This document shows positions 7,116-16,086 of a stretch of 64,000 nucleotides of DNA, piece after piece. The position numbers were made by a program, and so were the translations under genes. Source of the DNA: an uncultured Clostridia bacterium (GTDB taxonomy: Bacteria; Bacillota; Clostridia; Christensenellales; UBA1242). The stretch's first letter is position 1. Every line of letters begins with the position of its first letter. The notes under the pieces were generated by a model. It was not told where the DNA came from. It searched no databases and worked only from the letters and a program-made list of their open reading frames with translations. The stretch is from assembly GCA_934747765.1 (NCBI GenBank), contig CAKVGZ010000001.1, forward strand, positions 310,001 through 374,000. The letters are read 5' to 3'.

Positions 7116-9866
7116 ATGAAAAAACTGACTTTCGAGAAAAAACGTAAAATCTTGCTTTGGACTGGGATTTCAATCCTTGTCCTTTGTTCTTTTGCGTTTT
7201 TGGTTTTGTTCACGGGCTTGATAAAACCTTTGAAACATTTCCTTCTCGGAACGTTCGGTCTTTTTTCTTATCCGCTTTTTATTGTCCTTTTCTTTGTTGG
7301 GCTGGCTTTGATAAATAAGAAGAAATATGTTTTGCCGGTTAAATATGCGGTCTATGTTTCTTGCGCTCTTGTTTCTCTTTTGGCGATTGTTCAAAATATC
7401 ATTGTTGGAAAATATTCGGGCGGATTTTTCGACTTTTTGGCATATAACTACACAAAACAGTTGACCCCAGGCGGAATAATTGTTGGCCTTGTCATTTCAC
7501 CATTTAAATTTGCGTTTGGAAGCGCGGGTGTTTATGCTGTCTTTTCAATATTGTTAGTTGTGTTTGGGTGTTTGATTGCAGATTACTTGTTTTATGTTAG
7601 AAGAAAAGCAAGGGAAAATGCTCCAATAAAAATTCAAAAACAAAAAGAAGCAGAAAAAGAACAAAAACAAAAAGAGAAATTGGAAAAGAAACTTAAAGGT
7701 GAACTTTCAAGCGAATGGATTTTGGACAAAGAAGGGAACTTGATTGGAAAGGATGGAAGTCTTTTTTCAGGCAAAGCTGAAGATGACGTACATTCAAAAA
7801 CTTTGGAAAAATTTGATAAAGCGCTTGCAAAAAAACGTGAAAAGCCAAAAATCACTCTCGACGCAAAACTTGAGGAGCAAAAAACAGAACTTTCAAATGC
7901 TGACCGCGCAAAACGAAAACTTGGTCTGTTCAAAAAGGGAGAAGTGATTGAATCTTCTGAACCTGTTAAGAAAGAACCAACTCTTCGTGAACGTTTTGAA
8001 AGAAATGAGTTAAGTAAAAAAGAATATCTTTTAACTCCGCCAAAACTTACGGAAATGGCGATTTTTTCGCGCATGAATCAACCTGAAATCTCAAAATCTA
8101 ATGAATCGTCATATTTTGAAGAAATAAATGAAAATATAAATTCCATTAAACATGAAGAAAATCTGGTTTCCTCATCAGCTCCACAAACTTTTGAAAAACC
8201 TGTTATTGAAGAGCAAGATAATAGTTCGCAATTTGTTGATTTTGATGATGATAGTTCGTTCAACACTCCTGAAAGCAAGGCTGTTGCAGGCGACATAATT
8301 GAAAAAATTATGAAAGATGAGCCAAACATCAACATCAGCGCAGAAAATTTGAAACCAGCAGTTGAAAAACCAAAACAATCGATAGAGCAGAAGCCAAAAC
8401 AACAAAAAAGTTATGTTAAGCCAACTTTGGACTTGCTTTTTGATGTTAAAAATGACTATTCTGAACTTGAAGAGAGTGTTCAACAAAAAGCAATTGTTCT
8501 TGAAAATGCGCTTGAAACTTTCAACATCAACGCAAAAGTAACAAAAATTATCGTTGGACCTTCTGTCACACGCTATGAACTTGAAATGCCTGTTGGCGTT
8601 CCTGTCAAAAAAATTCTTGCCCATCAAGACGACATTGCATTGAATCTTGCATCAAATGGCGACATAAGAATTGAAGCTCCAATTCCTGGAAGAAGCGTTG
8701 TTGGAATTGAAGTTCCTAACGACAAAATTTCCACAGTTGGAATCAAAGAAATTCTGTCAAGCAAAGAATTTCAAGAAGCAAAGAGTCCTCTTTCTTTTGC
8801 GCTTGGAAAAGAAATTAGTGGAGCAATCAGAATTTGTAATTTGGCAAAAATGCCACACCTTCTTGTTGCTGGGTCAACAGGTTCCGGAAAAAGTGTTTGC
8901 CTAAACTCAATTATAATTTCAATGTTATACAAATCTTCACCAGAAGACCTCAAACTCATCTTAATTGACCCAAAACGTGTTGAATTTTCAATGTATAACG
9001 AATTGCCTCATTTGATGTTGCCAAACGTCATAACTGAAACCGACAAAGCAGTTAATGCGCTCACTTGGGCAGTTAACGAAATGGAACGTCGATATGGATT
9101 GTTCCAAGAAAGCAAAGCAAGAAATCTTGATGAATATAATTCAACGCAAGCAGTTCTTTCTGGACAAACAAAAAAACTTCCTTTCATTGTCATCATTATT
9201 GATGAGCTTGCCGACCTTATGATGCTTGCAAAAAAGGACATTGAAGAAAAAATTATGCGCCTTGCTCAAAAGGCCAGAGCAGCGGGAATTCACCTTATTC
9301 TTGCAACTCAACGTCCTTCGGTCAACGTCATCACCGGAACAATCAAAGCCAACTTCCCATCAAGAATTGCTTTTGCTGTCACAAGTTATGTTGATTCAAA
9401 AACCATCCTTGACGCTTCTGGAGCAGAAAAATTGCTTGGAAAAGGAGATATGTTGTATGCTCCAAGCGACCAAGCGGAACCAACCAGAATTCAAGGTTGC
9501 TACATCGACGGAAAAGAAGTTGACAATGTTGTTGAATTTGTTAAAAACAACAATAACTATGAATTTGATATGGACGAAGCACAAAATGTTGTGACCGCGC
9601 CAAAAGGTTATGGCGGAAATCCATTCGCTCCAAATCCAAATCAGAGTGATGAACTTCTTCCTTATGCGTTAAAACTTTTCATCGAAAATGGTCAAGCCTC
9701 AATAACAATGCTTCAAAGACGTTTCAGAATTGGTTTCTCGCGTGCCGCAAATTTGGTTGACGAAATGGAACAAAAAGGTTATGTTGGACCTGCAGAAGGT
9801 TCAAAACAACGTCCTGTTTTCATAACTATGGATGAATATCGTGCATTATTTGGAGATGTTGAATGA
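7116..9866 (+). CDS. ftsK: DNA translocase FtsK/SpoIIIE
   Basis: A 916-residue protein. About four membrane helices occupy residues 10-165, a long charged linker runs to about 440, and the alpha/beta motor domain follows with Walker A (AGSTGSGKSVCLN, about residues 583-592) and Walker B (IVIIIDELADLMM). The C-terminal gamma winged-helix domain (ASITMLQRRFRIGFSRAANLVDEMEQKG) reads the chromosome polarity sequences. The protein pumps chromosomal DNA across the closing septum, in a spore former including transport into the forespore. Its stop overlaps the rimO start by 4 bp. Whether it is the vegetative FtsK/SftA or SpoIIIE paralogue cannot be told from the sequence. Confidence 0.95.
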   Translation: MKKLTFEKKRKILLWTGISILVLCSFAFLVLFTGLIKPLKHFLLGTFGLFSYPLFIVLFFVGLALINKKKYVLPVKYAVYVSCALVSLLAIVQNIIVGKYSGGFFDFLAYNYTKQLTPGGIIVGLVISPFKFAFGSAGVYAVFSILLVVFGCLIADYLFYVRRKARENAPIKIQKQKEAEKEQKQKEKLEKKLKGELSSEWILDKEGNLIGKDGSLFSGKAEDDVHSKTLEKFDKALAKKREKPKITLDAKLEEQKTELSNADRAKRKLGLFKKGEVIESSEPVKKEPTLRERFERNELSKKEYLLTPPKLTEMAIFSRMNQPEISKSNESSYFEEINENINSIKHEENLVSSSAPQTFEKPVIEEQDNSSQFVDFDDDSSFNTPESKAVAGDIIEKIMKDEPNINISAENLKPAVEKPKQSIEQKPKQQKSYVKPTLDLLFDVKNDYSELEESVQQKAIVLENALETFNINAKVTKIIVGPSVTRYELEMPVGVPVKKILAHQDDIALNLASNGDIRIEAPIPGRSVVGIEVPNDKISTVGIKEILSSKEFQEAKSPLSFALGKEISGAIRICNLAKMPHLLVAGSTGSGKSVCLNSIIISMLYKSSPEDLKLILIDPKRVEFSMYNELPHLMLPNVITETDKAVNALTWAVNEMERRYGLFQESKARNLDEYNSTQAVLSGQTKKLPFIVIIIDELADLMMLAKKDIEEKIMRLAQKARAAGIHLILATQRPSVNVITGTIKANFPSRIAFAVTSYVDSKTILDASGAEKLLGKGDMLYAPSDQAEPTRIQGCYIDGKEVDNVVEFVKNNNNYEFDMDEAQNVVTAPKGYGGNPFAPNPNQSDELLPYALKLFIENGQASITMLQRRFRIGFSRAANLVDEMEQKGYVGPAEGSKQRPVFITMDEYRALFGDVE

Positions 9867-11173
9867 TGGAACTTAAACAAAAGAAAATTGGATTTATTTC
9901 CCTCGGATGTGATAAAAACAGAGTGGACCTGGAAGAGATGATGAACAATCTCTCTTCTTTTGGTTTTAAATTTGACCTTCCAGAAAACTCAGACATTGTG
10001 CTGATTAACACTTGTGCTTTTATCTTGCCAGCAAGAAAAGAAGCAATTGAAAACATAATGGAAATTGCAAAATTAAAAGCAGAGGGCAAAGTTGAAAAAA
10101 TTGTTGTGACTGGTTGCTTGCCTCAAAGATATCTCGACCAACTTGAAAAGTTCATTCCAGAAGTTGACAAGTTTGTGACGTTAAAAGACAACAAAAACAT
10201 TGTTCAAATTGTTGCCGATTTGTATGGTGAAGAAGTGAAATTCAAACCTGAAGACAAACAACTTCCACTCGCTCCAAATCACTATGCATATTTGAAAATT
10301 GCCGATGGATGCAACAATGCTTGCGCCTATTGCACAATTCCAAGAATTCGCGGACGCTACAAATCTGTTCCAATCGAAAATCTTGTTTCAAGAGCAAAAC
10401 AACTTGCAAATTGTGGTGCAAAAGAACTCATTTTGGTGGCTCAAGACACAACAAGATATGGGTATGATTTGTATGATGAATATAAACTCATCGATTTGCT
10501 CAAAGAACTTGTTAAAATTAAAGATATAAAATGGATTAGATTGCACTATCTCTATCCTGAACTCGTCACCGACGAACTTTTGAAATACATATCTGAAACT
10601 CCAAAAATTTGCCCATATCTCGACATTCCATTTCAACATATTGATGACAAAATTTTGAAGGATATGAACAGACGCAACACCGAATATGAAGCAAGAAATC
10701 TCATCGATAACATTCATCAAAACTATCCAAATTTGCTTATTCGTTCAACTTTCATTGTTGGTTTCCCTGGAGAAACAAAGAAACAATTTAATAAATTGTG
10801 TGACTTCTTAAAAGAAGCAAAACTCGACAATGTTGGTTTCTTCAAATTTTCAAAAGAGGAGTCAACAAAGGCGTTTTACATGAAAAAACAAATTTTTGAA
10901 TTTATAAAACAAAGACGTCTTTTGAAAGCACAAAAAGTTCAATCTGAAATTATGTTAAAAAACAATCTTAGTCAAATTGGAAATGTTGAAGAAGTTTTGA
11001 TTGACAGTTTTGACCCTGAAACTGGTTTCTTCGAGGGCAGAACAAACAAAATGTCACCTAATGTTGATTTTGTTGTTAAAATTTCATGCAGTGAAAATGT
11101 TGAAATCGGCAAGTTTTATAACGTTAAACTAACTAATTTTGAAAATTATTATTTCTTTGGTGAACTTGTTTAA
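9863..11173 (+). CDS. rimO: Ribosomal protein S12 methylthiotransferase RimO
   Basis: A 436-residue MTTase. The N-terminal UPF0004 domain has cluster cysteines at C16, C51 and C85, the radical SAM CxxxCxxC is at C150, C154 and C157 (GCNNACAYCTIPRIRGRYKS), and a TRAM domain forms the last 65 residues. The opening KIGFISLGCDKNRVDLE is the RimO rather than the MiaB form (which has GC-Q-MN). It adds a methylthio group to an aspartate of ribosomal protein S12. Start ATG overlaps the ftsK stop (ATGA), so the two are coupled. Confidence 0.93.
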   Translation: MMELKQKKIGFISLGCDKNRVDLEEMMNNLSSFGFKFDLPENSDIVLINTCAFILPARKEAIENIMEIAKLKAEGKVEKIVVTGCLPQRYLDQLEKFIPEVDKFVTLKDNKNIVQIVADLYGEEVKFKPEDKQLPLAPNHYAYLKIADGCNNACAYCTIPRIRGRYKSVPIENLVSRAKQLANCGAKELILVAQDTTRYGYDLYDEYKLIDLLKELVKIKDIKWIRLHYLYPELVTDELLKYISETPKICPYLDIPFQHIDDKILKDMNRRNTEYEARNLIDNIHQNYPNLLIRSTFIVGFPGETKKQFNKLCDFLKEAKLDNVGFFKFSKEESTKAFYMKKQIFEFIKQRRLLKAQKVQSEIMLKNNLSQIGNVEEVLIDSFDPETGFFEGRTNKMSPNVDFVVKISCSENVEIGKFYNVKLTNFENYYFFGELV

Positions 11174-11222
11174 TTGTTTTGATTTTTGATAAATATAAAT
11201 TATAATCCTTTTAGGAGAGCTT

Positions 11223-11828
11223 ATGAATTTACCTAACAAAATATCACTTTCAAGAATAATTATGATTCCTTTCATGATTTTCTTCTATCTTGCAGACTTT
11301 ATCCCAAATTCATGGGGGAAAATTGTTGCACTTGCAATTTTTGTTGTTGCAAGTTTAACAGATATGCTTGATGGTCAAATTGCAAGAAAACGAAATTTAA
11401 TAACAAATCTTGGAAAATTCCTTGACCCAATTGCCGACAAACTTTTGGCAATTTCCGCCCTGTTGCTTGTTATTTGCGATGGAACAGTTCCTGCGCCTTA
11501 TGGAGCAATTGCTGGGATTATTATTATTGGCAGAGAACTTATCATAGGGGGATTTAGGCAAGTTGCTGCAACAAAAAATGTTGTTATGGCAGCCGATTGG
11601 TTCGGAAAAATAAAAACAATTGTTCAAGACATTTCGCTTCCTTTTCTCATTTTGCTTTCGTTCTTCAAAACCAGCGGAGTTGTTTCGGGAACAGCACTTT
11701 TTGTGTTTGAAATAGTAAACTGGGTTTTGCTGGGTCTTTCGGTTTTGCTAACAATTGTTTCGGCAATAAATTATCTTGCAAAAAATTGGAATGTGTTAAA
11801 GGACACAAAAGAAAACAATGAAAAATAA
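11223..11828 (+). CDS. pgsA: CDP-diacylglycerol-glycerol-3-phosphate 3-phosphatidyltransferase
   Basis: A 201-residue membrane protein with the CDP-alcohol phosphotransferase motif D47-xx-D50-G-xx-A-R-x8-G64-xxx-D68-xxx-D72, complete, and several hydrophobic helices. It makes phosphatidylglycerol phosphate, the first step towards phosphatidylglycerol and cardiolipin. A good AGGAG site precedes the ATG. It overlaps the next gene by 11 bp. The order pgsA-cinA-recA is typical of Bacillota. Confidence 0.94.
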   Translation: MNLPNKISLSRIIMIPFMIFFYLADFIPNSWGKIVALAIFVVASLTDMLDGQIARKRNLITNLGKFLDPIADKLLAISALLLVICDGTVPAPYGAIAGIIIIGRELIIGGFRQVAATKNVVMAADWFGKIKTIVQDISLPFLILLSFFKTSGVVSGTALFVFEIVNWVLLGLSVLLTIVSAINYLAKNWNVLKDTKENNEK

Positions 11829-12498
11829 CATCTACAAATGTTTTGGAATTTCAAAAAGCGACGCAATGTCGCTTTTGTCTTCGCTGTTGGAGCAACAAAA
11901 TGGTGTTGACGTCAACATATCTGGCGAAGGCCTTCTTTGTGACATAGAAATTTCTGCAAATGACAGCAATATCTATTTCTACGACTACACTCGCGAAATT
12001 TTTGAAAAGTTTTCACAGTTCGTTTATGCGGAAACTGATTTAAGTCTTGAAGAAACGGTTTTTGAACTGCTCAAACTGAAGAAATATAAAATTGCAACTG
12101 CAGAGAGTTTGACCGGGGGAGAAATTGTTGCTTCTTTAATAAAGAAAAACGAAAATGCAAGCGAAGTTGTGTCTGAAGGTTTGGTTTTATATTCTTTAAA
12201 TTCAAAGATAAATCGATTGGCTCTGAGCGAAAACAATGCAAATGTTGGGGTTCAAACAACCTACGACATGGCTCAAAGCCTTCTTTCAACAAGTGAAGCA
12301 GACATTGTCATTGCTTCGTCCGGGCATTTGAAACCTTCAAGCTCAGATTATGGACTTGTGTTTTTGGCAATCGGAAACCGTGAGCGAGTTGATGTGTTCA
12401 AAAACAAATTTTCTGGAACAAGGCAAGAAATCATTGAAACTGCCACACAAGCATCTTTGTTCTATTTAATTAAAAAATTACGCAAAAATGATTTTTGA
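11818..12498 (+). CDS. cinA: Short CinA-like protein: C-terminal nicotinamide-nucleotide amidase domain without the N-terminal domain
   Basis: The last 145 residues form a CinA C-terminal domain, with TAESLTGGEIVASLI (the conserved TAESCTGG-type motif, the usual Cys replaced by Leu) and ASSGHLKPSS (usual form ..GIAGP). The first 80 residues look like the small linker domain of full CinA. The MoCF-like N-terminal domain of about 170 residues is absent; full CinA proteins have about 410 residues. It deamidates NMN in the pyridine nucleotide salvage cycle in relatives. The departures from the catalytic motifs (TGG kept, Cys to Leu, GIAGP to SGHLKP) make the activity uncertain. It sits between pgsA and recA as usual. 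Confidence 0.75.
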   Translation: MKNNIYKCFGISKSDAMSLLSSLLEQQNGVDVNISGEGLLCDIEISANDSNIYFYDYTREIFEKFSQFVYAETDLSLEETVFELLKLKKYKIATAESLTGGEIVASLIKKNENASEVVSEGLVLYSLNSKINRLALSENNANVGVQTTYDMAQSLLSTSEADIVIASSGHLKPSSSDYGLVFLAIGNRERVDVFKNKFSGTRQEIIETATQASLFYLIKKLRKNDF

Positions 12499-12541
12499 TT
12501 TTGATAAAAATGATTTATAATATATATATTAGGAGAAAAAT

Positions 12542-13549
12542 ATGGCAGAAAAAACAACAGATAAAACAAATTTAGATCTTGCAATAAGTCAAATTGAAAA
12601 ACAATTTGGTAAAGGTGCAATCATGAAACTTGGCGATGCGCCAATTCAAAAAGTTGACGTAATTCCAACAGGATGTTTGTCGCTTGACATGGCACTTGGA
12701 ATTGGAGGAGTTCCAAAAGGAAGAATAATTGAGATTTATGGACCAGAATCATCTGGAAAAACAACAGTTTCGCTTCACATCTTGGCAGAATGTCAAAAAC
12801 AAGGCGGGACAGCAGCATTTATCGATGCAGAACACGCTCTTGACCCTTCTTATGCAGAAAAACTTGGAGTTAACATTTCAGAACTTTACGTTTCTCAACC
12901 AGACAACGGTGAACAAGCGCTTGAAATTTGCGAAGCTCTTGTTAAAAGCGGAGCAGTTGATCTTGTTGTTATCGACTCGGTTGCTGCCTTAACGCCAAAA
13001 GCAGAGATAAACGGTGATATGGGTGATTCACACATGGGTCTTCAAGCAAGACTTATGAGTCAGGCCCTCAGAAAAATAACAGCAATAACAAGCAAAAGCA
13101 ACACTTGCATCATTTTCATCAACCAATTGCGTGAAAAACTTAACACAATGGGATTTGGTGGAACACCAGAAACCACAACTGGCGGAAAGGCGTTGAAATT
13201 CTATGCTAGTTTGAGGTTGGATGTTAGAAAGATTGAATCTATAAAAGATTCTTCAAACCAAGTTATTGCAAGCAGAACAAAAGTTAAAGTTGTTAAAAAC
13301 AAACTTGCACCACCTTTCAAAACTGCTGAATTCGAAATTGTTTTTGGAAAAGGAATTTCAAAAGAAGGTGACCTTCTTGACCTTGCTGTTGAAAAAGATA
13401 TCATTCAAAAAACAGGGTCATGGTATTCATACGGCGGAAACAAAATTGGTCAGGGAAGAGAAAGTGCAAAATCCTTCTTGTTAAACAACCCAGAAATCAT
13501 GGACGAAGTTGAAACAAAGGTTAAAGAAAGCCTCGGATTTGATGCATAG
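12542..13549 (+). CDS. recA: DNA recombinase RecA
   Basis: A 335-residue RecA with Walker A GPESSGKTT (about residues 67-74), Walker B LVVIDSVAAL, L1/L2 DNA-binding loops (DSHMGLQARLMSQALRK; FGGTPETTTGGKALKFYAS) and a short C-terminal domain. It forms filaments on single-stranded DNA, drives strand exchange and triggers SOS. RBS AGGAGAAAAAT precedes the ATG, with a TATAAT box about 20 nt upstream. No LexA box of the Bacillota GAACnnnnGTTC type was seen in the short upstream gap. The stop codon lies within the first copy of a TGCATAGTAC repeat. Confidence 0.98.
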   Translation: MAEKTTDKTNLDLAISQIEKQFGKGAIMKLGDAPIQKVDVIPTGCLSLDMALGIGGVPKGRIIEIYGPESSGKTTVSLHILAECQKQGGTAAFIDAEHALDPSYAEKLGVNISELYVSQPDNGEQALEICEALVKSGAVDLVVIDSVAALTPKAEINGDMGDSHMGLQARLMSQALRKITAITSKSNTCIIFINQLREKLNTMGFGGTPETTTGGKALKFYASLRLDVRKIESIKDSSNQVIASRTKVKVVKNKLAPPFKTAEFEIVFGKGISKEGDLLDLAVEKDIIQKTGSWYSYGGNKIGQGRESAKSFLLNNPEIMDEVETKVKESLGFDA

Positions 13550-13593
13550 TACTCTAAAACAAATGCATAGTACCTAAATTTTTTGCATAGTAC
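13543..13593 (+). repeat. Three TGCATAGTAC decamers at 20-21 bp period behind recA
   Basis: Exact copies at 13543-13552, 13564-13573 and 13584-13593. The first contains the TAG stop codon of recA. Spacing of 21 and 20 bp corresponds to two helical turns. Further exact copies lie at 21612 and 32286, with a near copy at 50072. Role unknown. Confidence 0.85.
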
Positions 13594-13598
13594 CTTTA

Positions 13599-13625
13599 AA
13601 AAGCACATTTTTTGTGCTTTTTTTC
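13599..13625 (+). terminator. Intrinsic terminator of recA
   Basis: AAAGCACA pairs with TGTGCTTT across a short T loop and is followed by TTTTT. It lies directly after the third TGCATAGTAC copy. Confidence 0.8.
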
Positions 13626-13637
13626 ATAAGTCAATAT

Positions 13638-14357
13638 ATGTTCGAAAAGTATAAATCAACAGATGTAAATTTTGAGTTTCAGGAAGGGAACGAAAATTTG
13701 ATTGTGTTTTTGCATGGTTGGGGAACAAAAATACAGCTTATGAAACCTTTGGGAAATTTCTTTATGGAACAGTCGAAGTTATACATAGATTTTCCGCCTT
13801 TTGGAGAGAGTGCCAGCCCTAATGAACCTTTCGTTTTGGATGATTATGCTAGAATGACAGAAGAAATAATTAAGAAAGTTGCAGGAAATAAGAACATTAT
13901 TTTGGTGGGACATTCGTTTGGTGGGAGAGTTGCAATCAAAATTGCAAGCACCAATTTCCCAGTTTCTAAGGTTGTTTTGTTGTCTTCAGCTGGACTTAAA
14001 ATGACAACACTAAAAACAAAAATAAATGTTGTTAAATATAAAATTTTAAAAAAGCTGAACTCACAAAAAGCTGAAAAAATGGGCTCTTCCGATTACGTTT
14101 CGCTTTCGCCAATTATGAAGAAAACTTTTGTTAACATTGTTAATGAAGATTTATCCAAAAATTGCAAAAACATTTCAGCCCCAACAATCTTAATTTATGG
14201 AAGCTTAGACACTGAAACACCGCCTAAAATGGCAAGAAAATTAAACAAACTTATTCAAAAAAGCAAGTTATTTATGATTAAAGGTGGCGACCATTTTTGT
14301 TATTTAAGCAGAATTTATGAAGTTGTTGCAATAATGAAAACTTTTGTTGCGATATAA
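13638..14357 (+). CDS. Alpha/beta hydrolase
   Basis: A 239-residue alpha/beta hydrolase. The oxyanion motif HGWG is at residues 26-29, the nucleophile elbow GHSFGG at 91-96 (Ser93), the acid probably in GSLDTETP and the His in GGDHFC near the end, so the triad is complete. Substrate unknown. I start at ATG 13638; the frame is open upstream to a GTG inside the recA terminator, and neither start has a clear ribosome binding site. The MurF-like ligase follows 79 bp downstream on the same strand, so a link to envelope precursors is possible but only inferred from context. Confidence 0.8.
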   Translation: MFEKYKSTDVNFEFQEGNENLIVFLHGWGTKIQLMKPLGNFFMEQSKLYIDFPPFGESASPNEPFVLDDYARMTEEIIKKVAGNKNIILVGHSFGGRVAIKIASTNFPVSKVVLLSSAGLKMTTLKTKINVVKYKILKKLNSQKAEKMGSSDYVSLSPIMKKTFVNIVNEDLSKNCKNISAPTILIYGSLDTETPPKMARKLNKLIQKSKLFMIKGGDHFCYLSRIYEVVAIMKTFVAI

Positions 14358-14436
14358 TTTCTTTTTAAAATTGTTTTATATTTTTAGATAAATGTTGTAT
14401 ACTTATTCCAAGTTTATATCATATATAAAGGTTAGT

Positions 14437-16077
14437 ATGAATTTCTTCAATCCTTCAAATCCAAACTTATACATTGCAATTGCACTTTCGCTGATAAATG
14501 GCGTTATGCTTTGTTTTTGTGGATACAAATTTCTTCATGTTTTGCAGCTATCTGGCTACAAAATGCAAGGTTACAGAGTTTGGCTCAAAGACACCCACGC
14601 AAAATATGTGGGGAGAATAGCAATGCTTTCGCTTATGAGTCTATCATGTATGCTTGTCACAGTTGCGCTTTTTGACTCTTATATAAGCGATAAATCATAT
14701 TTTGCATATTTAGGTCTTGTGTTCTATTTCGCTTTCACCATATCTTTCACTGTAAACATGTATCAAGCGCCTCAAAAAACACCTCTTGTTCAAACCCACC
14801 GAATGACCAGACTTTGCATTGTGCTTGGACTTTTGATGGCAGGAATAACTTTTGGTTTGATTTTCATAACAACAGAATTCGTTCCTTATGTTCGTTTTTC
14901 AAGCATTGCAATAACTCCAATTTTGCTTCCAATTTTGGTTCCTGTTGCACACGGAATTTTGGTTCCATTTGAAGCTTTAAACAGCAAAAGATACATCTGT
15001 CGAACAAAACGTAAACTCAAAAAATTTCCTAATTTAATAAAAATTGGAATAACAGGAAGTTATGGCAAAACAAGCACAAAATACATTCTAAACACTATAC
15101 TTTCCGAAAATTATAGCGTTTGCATAACACCTCACAGTTTCAACACACCAATGGGGCTGACAAAAGTTGTTTTGGATTATCTAAAACCGAATCACGATGT
15201 TTTGATAACCGAAATGGGCGCAAAGCAAGTGGGCGATATAAAATATCTTTGTTCGCTTATAAATCCGCAATATGGAATTTTAACTTCTGTTGGAAATCAA
15301 CATTTGGCAACTTTCGGAACACTTGAAAACATTGTGAAAACAAAAAATGAATTAATCAAATCCCTTCCAAAAAAGAGCGGTCTTGCAATTTTCAATGGTG
15401 ACAGCGACAAATGTCTTGAACTCTACAATCAATGTGAAGTTGAAAAAATATTGGCAAGCATCAAAGATGAAAGTGCGTTTGTTCATGCAAAAAACATCAA
15501 AATTTCAAGCACCGGAAGCTCTTTTGTTCTTGTCATTGACGGAAATGAAATTGAATGCAAAACTAAACTTCTTGGGAAACATAATCTTGAAAATATATTA
15601 ATGTGCGCTGGACTTGCCTACAAACTTGGGCTGTCACTTCAACAAATACAAATTGGAATTTCAAAATTGCAACCTATTAACCATCGACTAGAATTGAAAA
15701 AAGAAAACGGACTCACAATTCTTGACGATTCCTACAACTCAAATGTTGAAGGTTCGCTTTGCGCACTCGAGGTTTTGAAGTTGTTTAAGACAGGCAAAAA
15801 AATTGTTGTGACACCTGGTCTTGTTGAGCTTGGAAACAAAGAAAAAGAAGAAAACATAAATTTTGGAAAAAATATTGCAAAATATGCAGATTTTGTTATT
15901 ATAGTTAACAAAACCAATTTGGAACAAATCAAAGAAGGGTTGTTATCTGAAGGTTTTGACGAATCTAAAATTTTGGCTGCATCATCGCTGATTGAAGCAA
16001 AACTTCAGCTTAAAGACGTTGCACAAAAGGGTGATGTTATTCTCTTTGAAAACGACCTTCCAGACAATTACACATAA
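14437..16077 (+). CDS. murF: MurF-like Mur ligase with N-terminal membrane domain
   Basis: A 546-residue protein. Residues 1-180 hold about five hydrophobic helices; the remainder is a Mur ligase with the ATP loop GITGSYGKTSTK (about residues 203-214), the central motif ITEMGAKQVGDI, the His of VGNQHLATFG and the ligase C-terminal domain with DDSYNSN. This motif set resembles MurF, which adds D-Ala-D-Ala to UDP-MurNAc-tripeptide. Standard MurF is soluble and about 450 residues long, so the membrane extension is unusual. Start chosen at 14437 after AAAGG. Whether it is the only MurF of the cell cannot be told here. Confidence 0.85.
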   Translation: MNFFNPSNPNLYIAIALSLINGVMLCFCGYKFLHVLQLSGYKMQGYRVWLKDTHAKYVGRIAMLSLMSLSCMLVTVALFDSYISDKSYFAYLGLVFYFAFTISFTVNMYQAPQKTPLVQTHRMTRLCIVLGLLMAGITFGLIFITTEFVPYVRFSSIAITPILLPILVPVAHGILVPFEALNSKRYICRTKRKLKKFPNLIKIGITGSYGKTSTKYILNTILSENYSVCITPHSFNTPMGLTKVVLDYLKPNHDVLITEMGAKQVGDIKYLCSLINPQYGILTSVGNQHLATFGTLENIVKTKNELIKSLPKKSGLAIFNGDSDKCLELYNQCEVEKILASIKDESAFVHAKNIKISSTGSSFVLVIDGNEIECKTKLLGKHNLENILMCAGLAYKLGLSLQQIQIGISKLQPINHRLELKKENGLTILDDSYNSNVEGSLCALEVLKLFKTGKKIVVTPGLVELGNKEKEENINFGKNIAKYADFVIIVNKTNLEQIKEGLLSEGFDESKILAASSLIEAKLQLKDVAQKGDVILFENDLPDNYT

Positions 16078-16086
16078 AAGGAAAAT

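Noticed and set aside
12499..12541. LexA operator before recA
   Set aside because: No GAACnnnnGTTC-like sequence in the short upstream gap.
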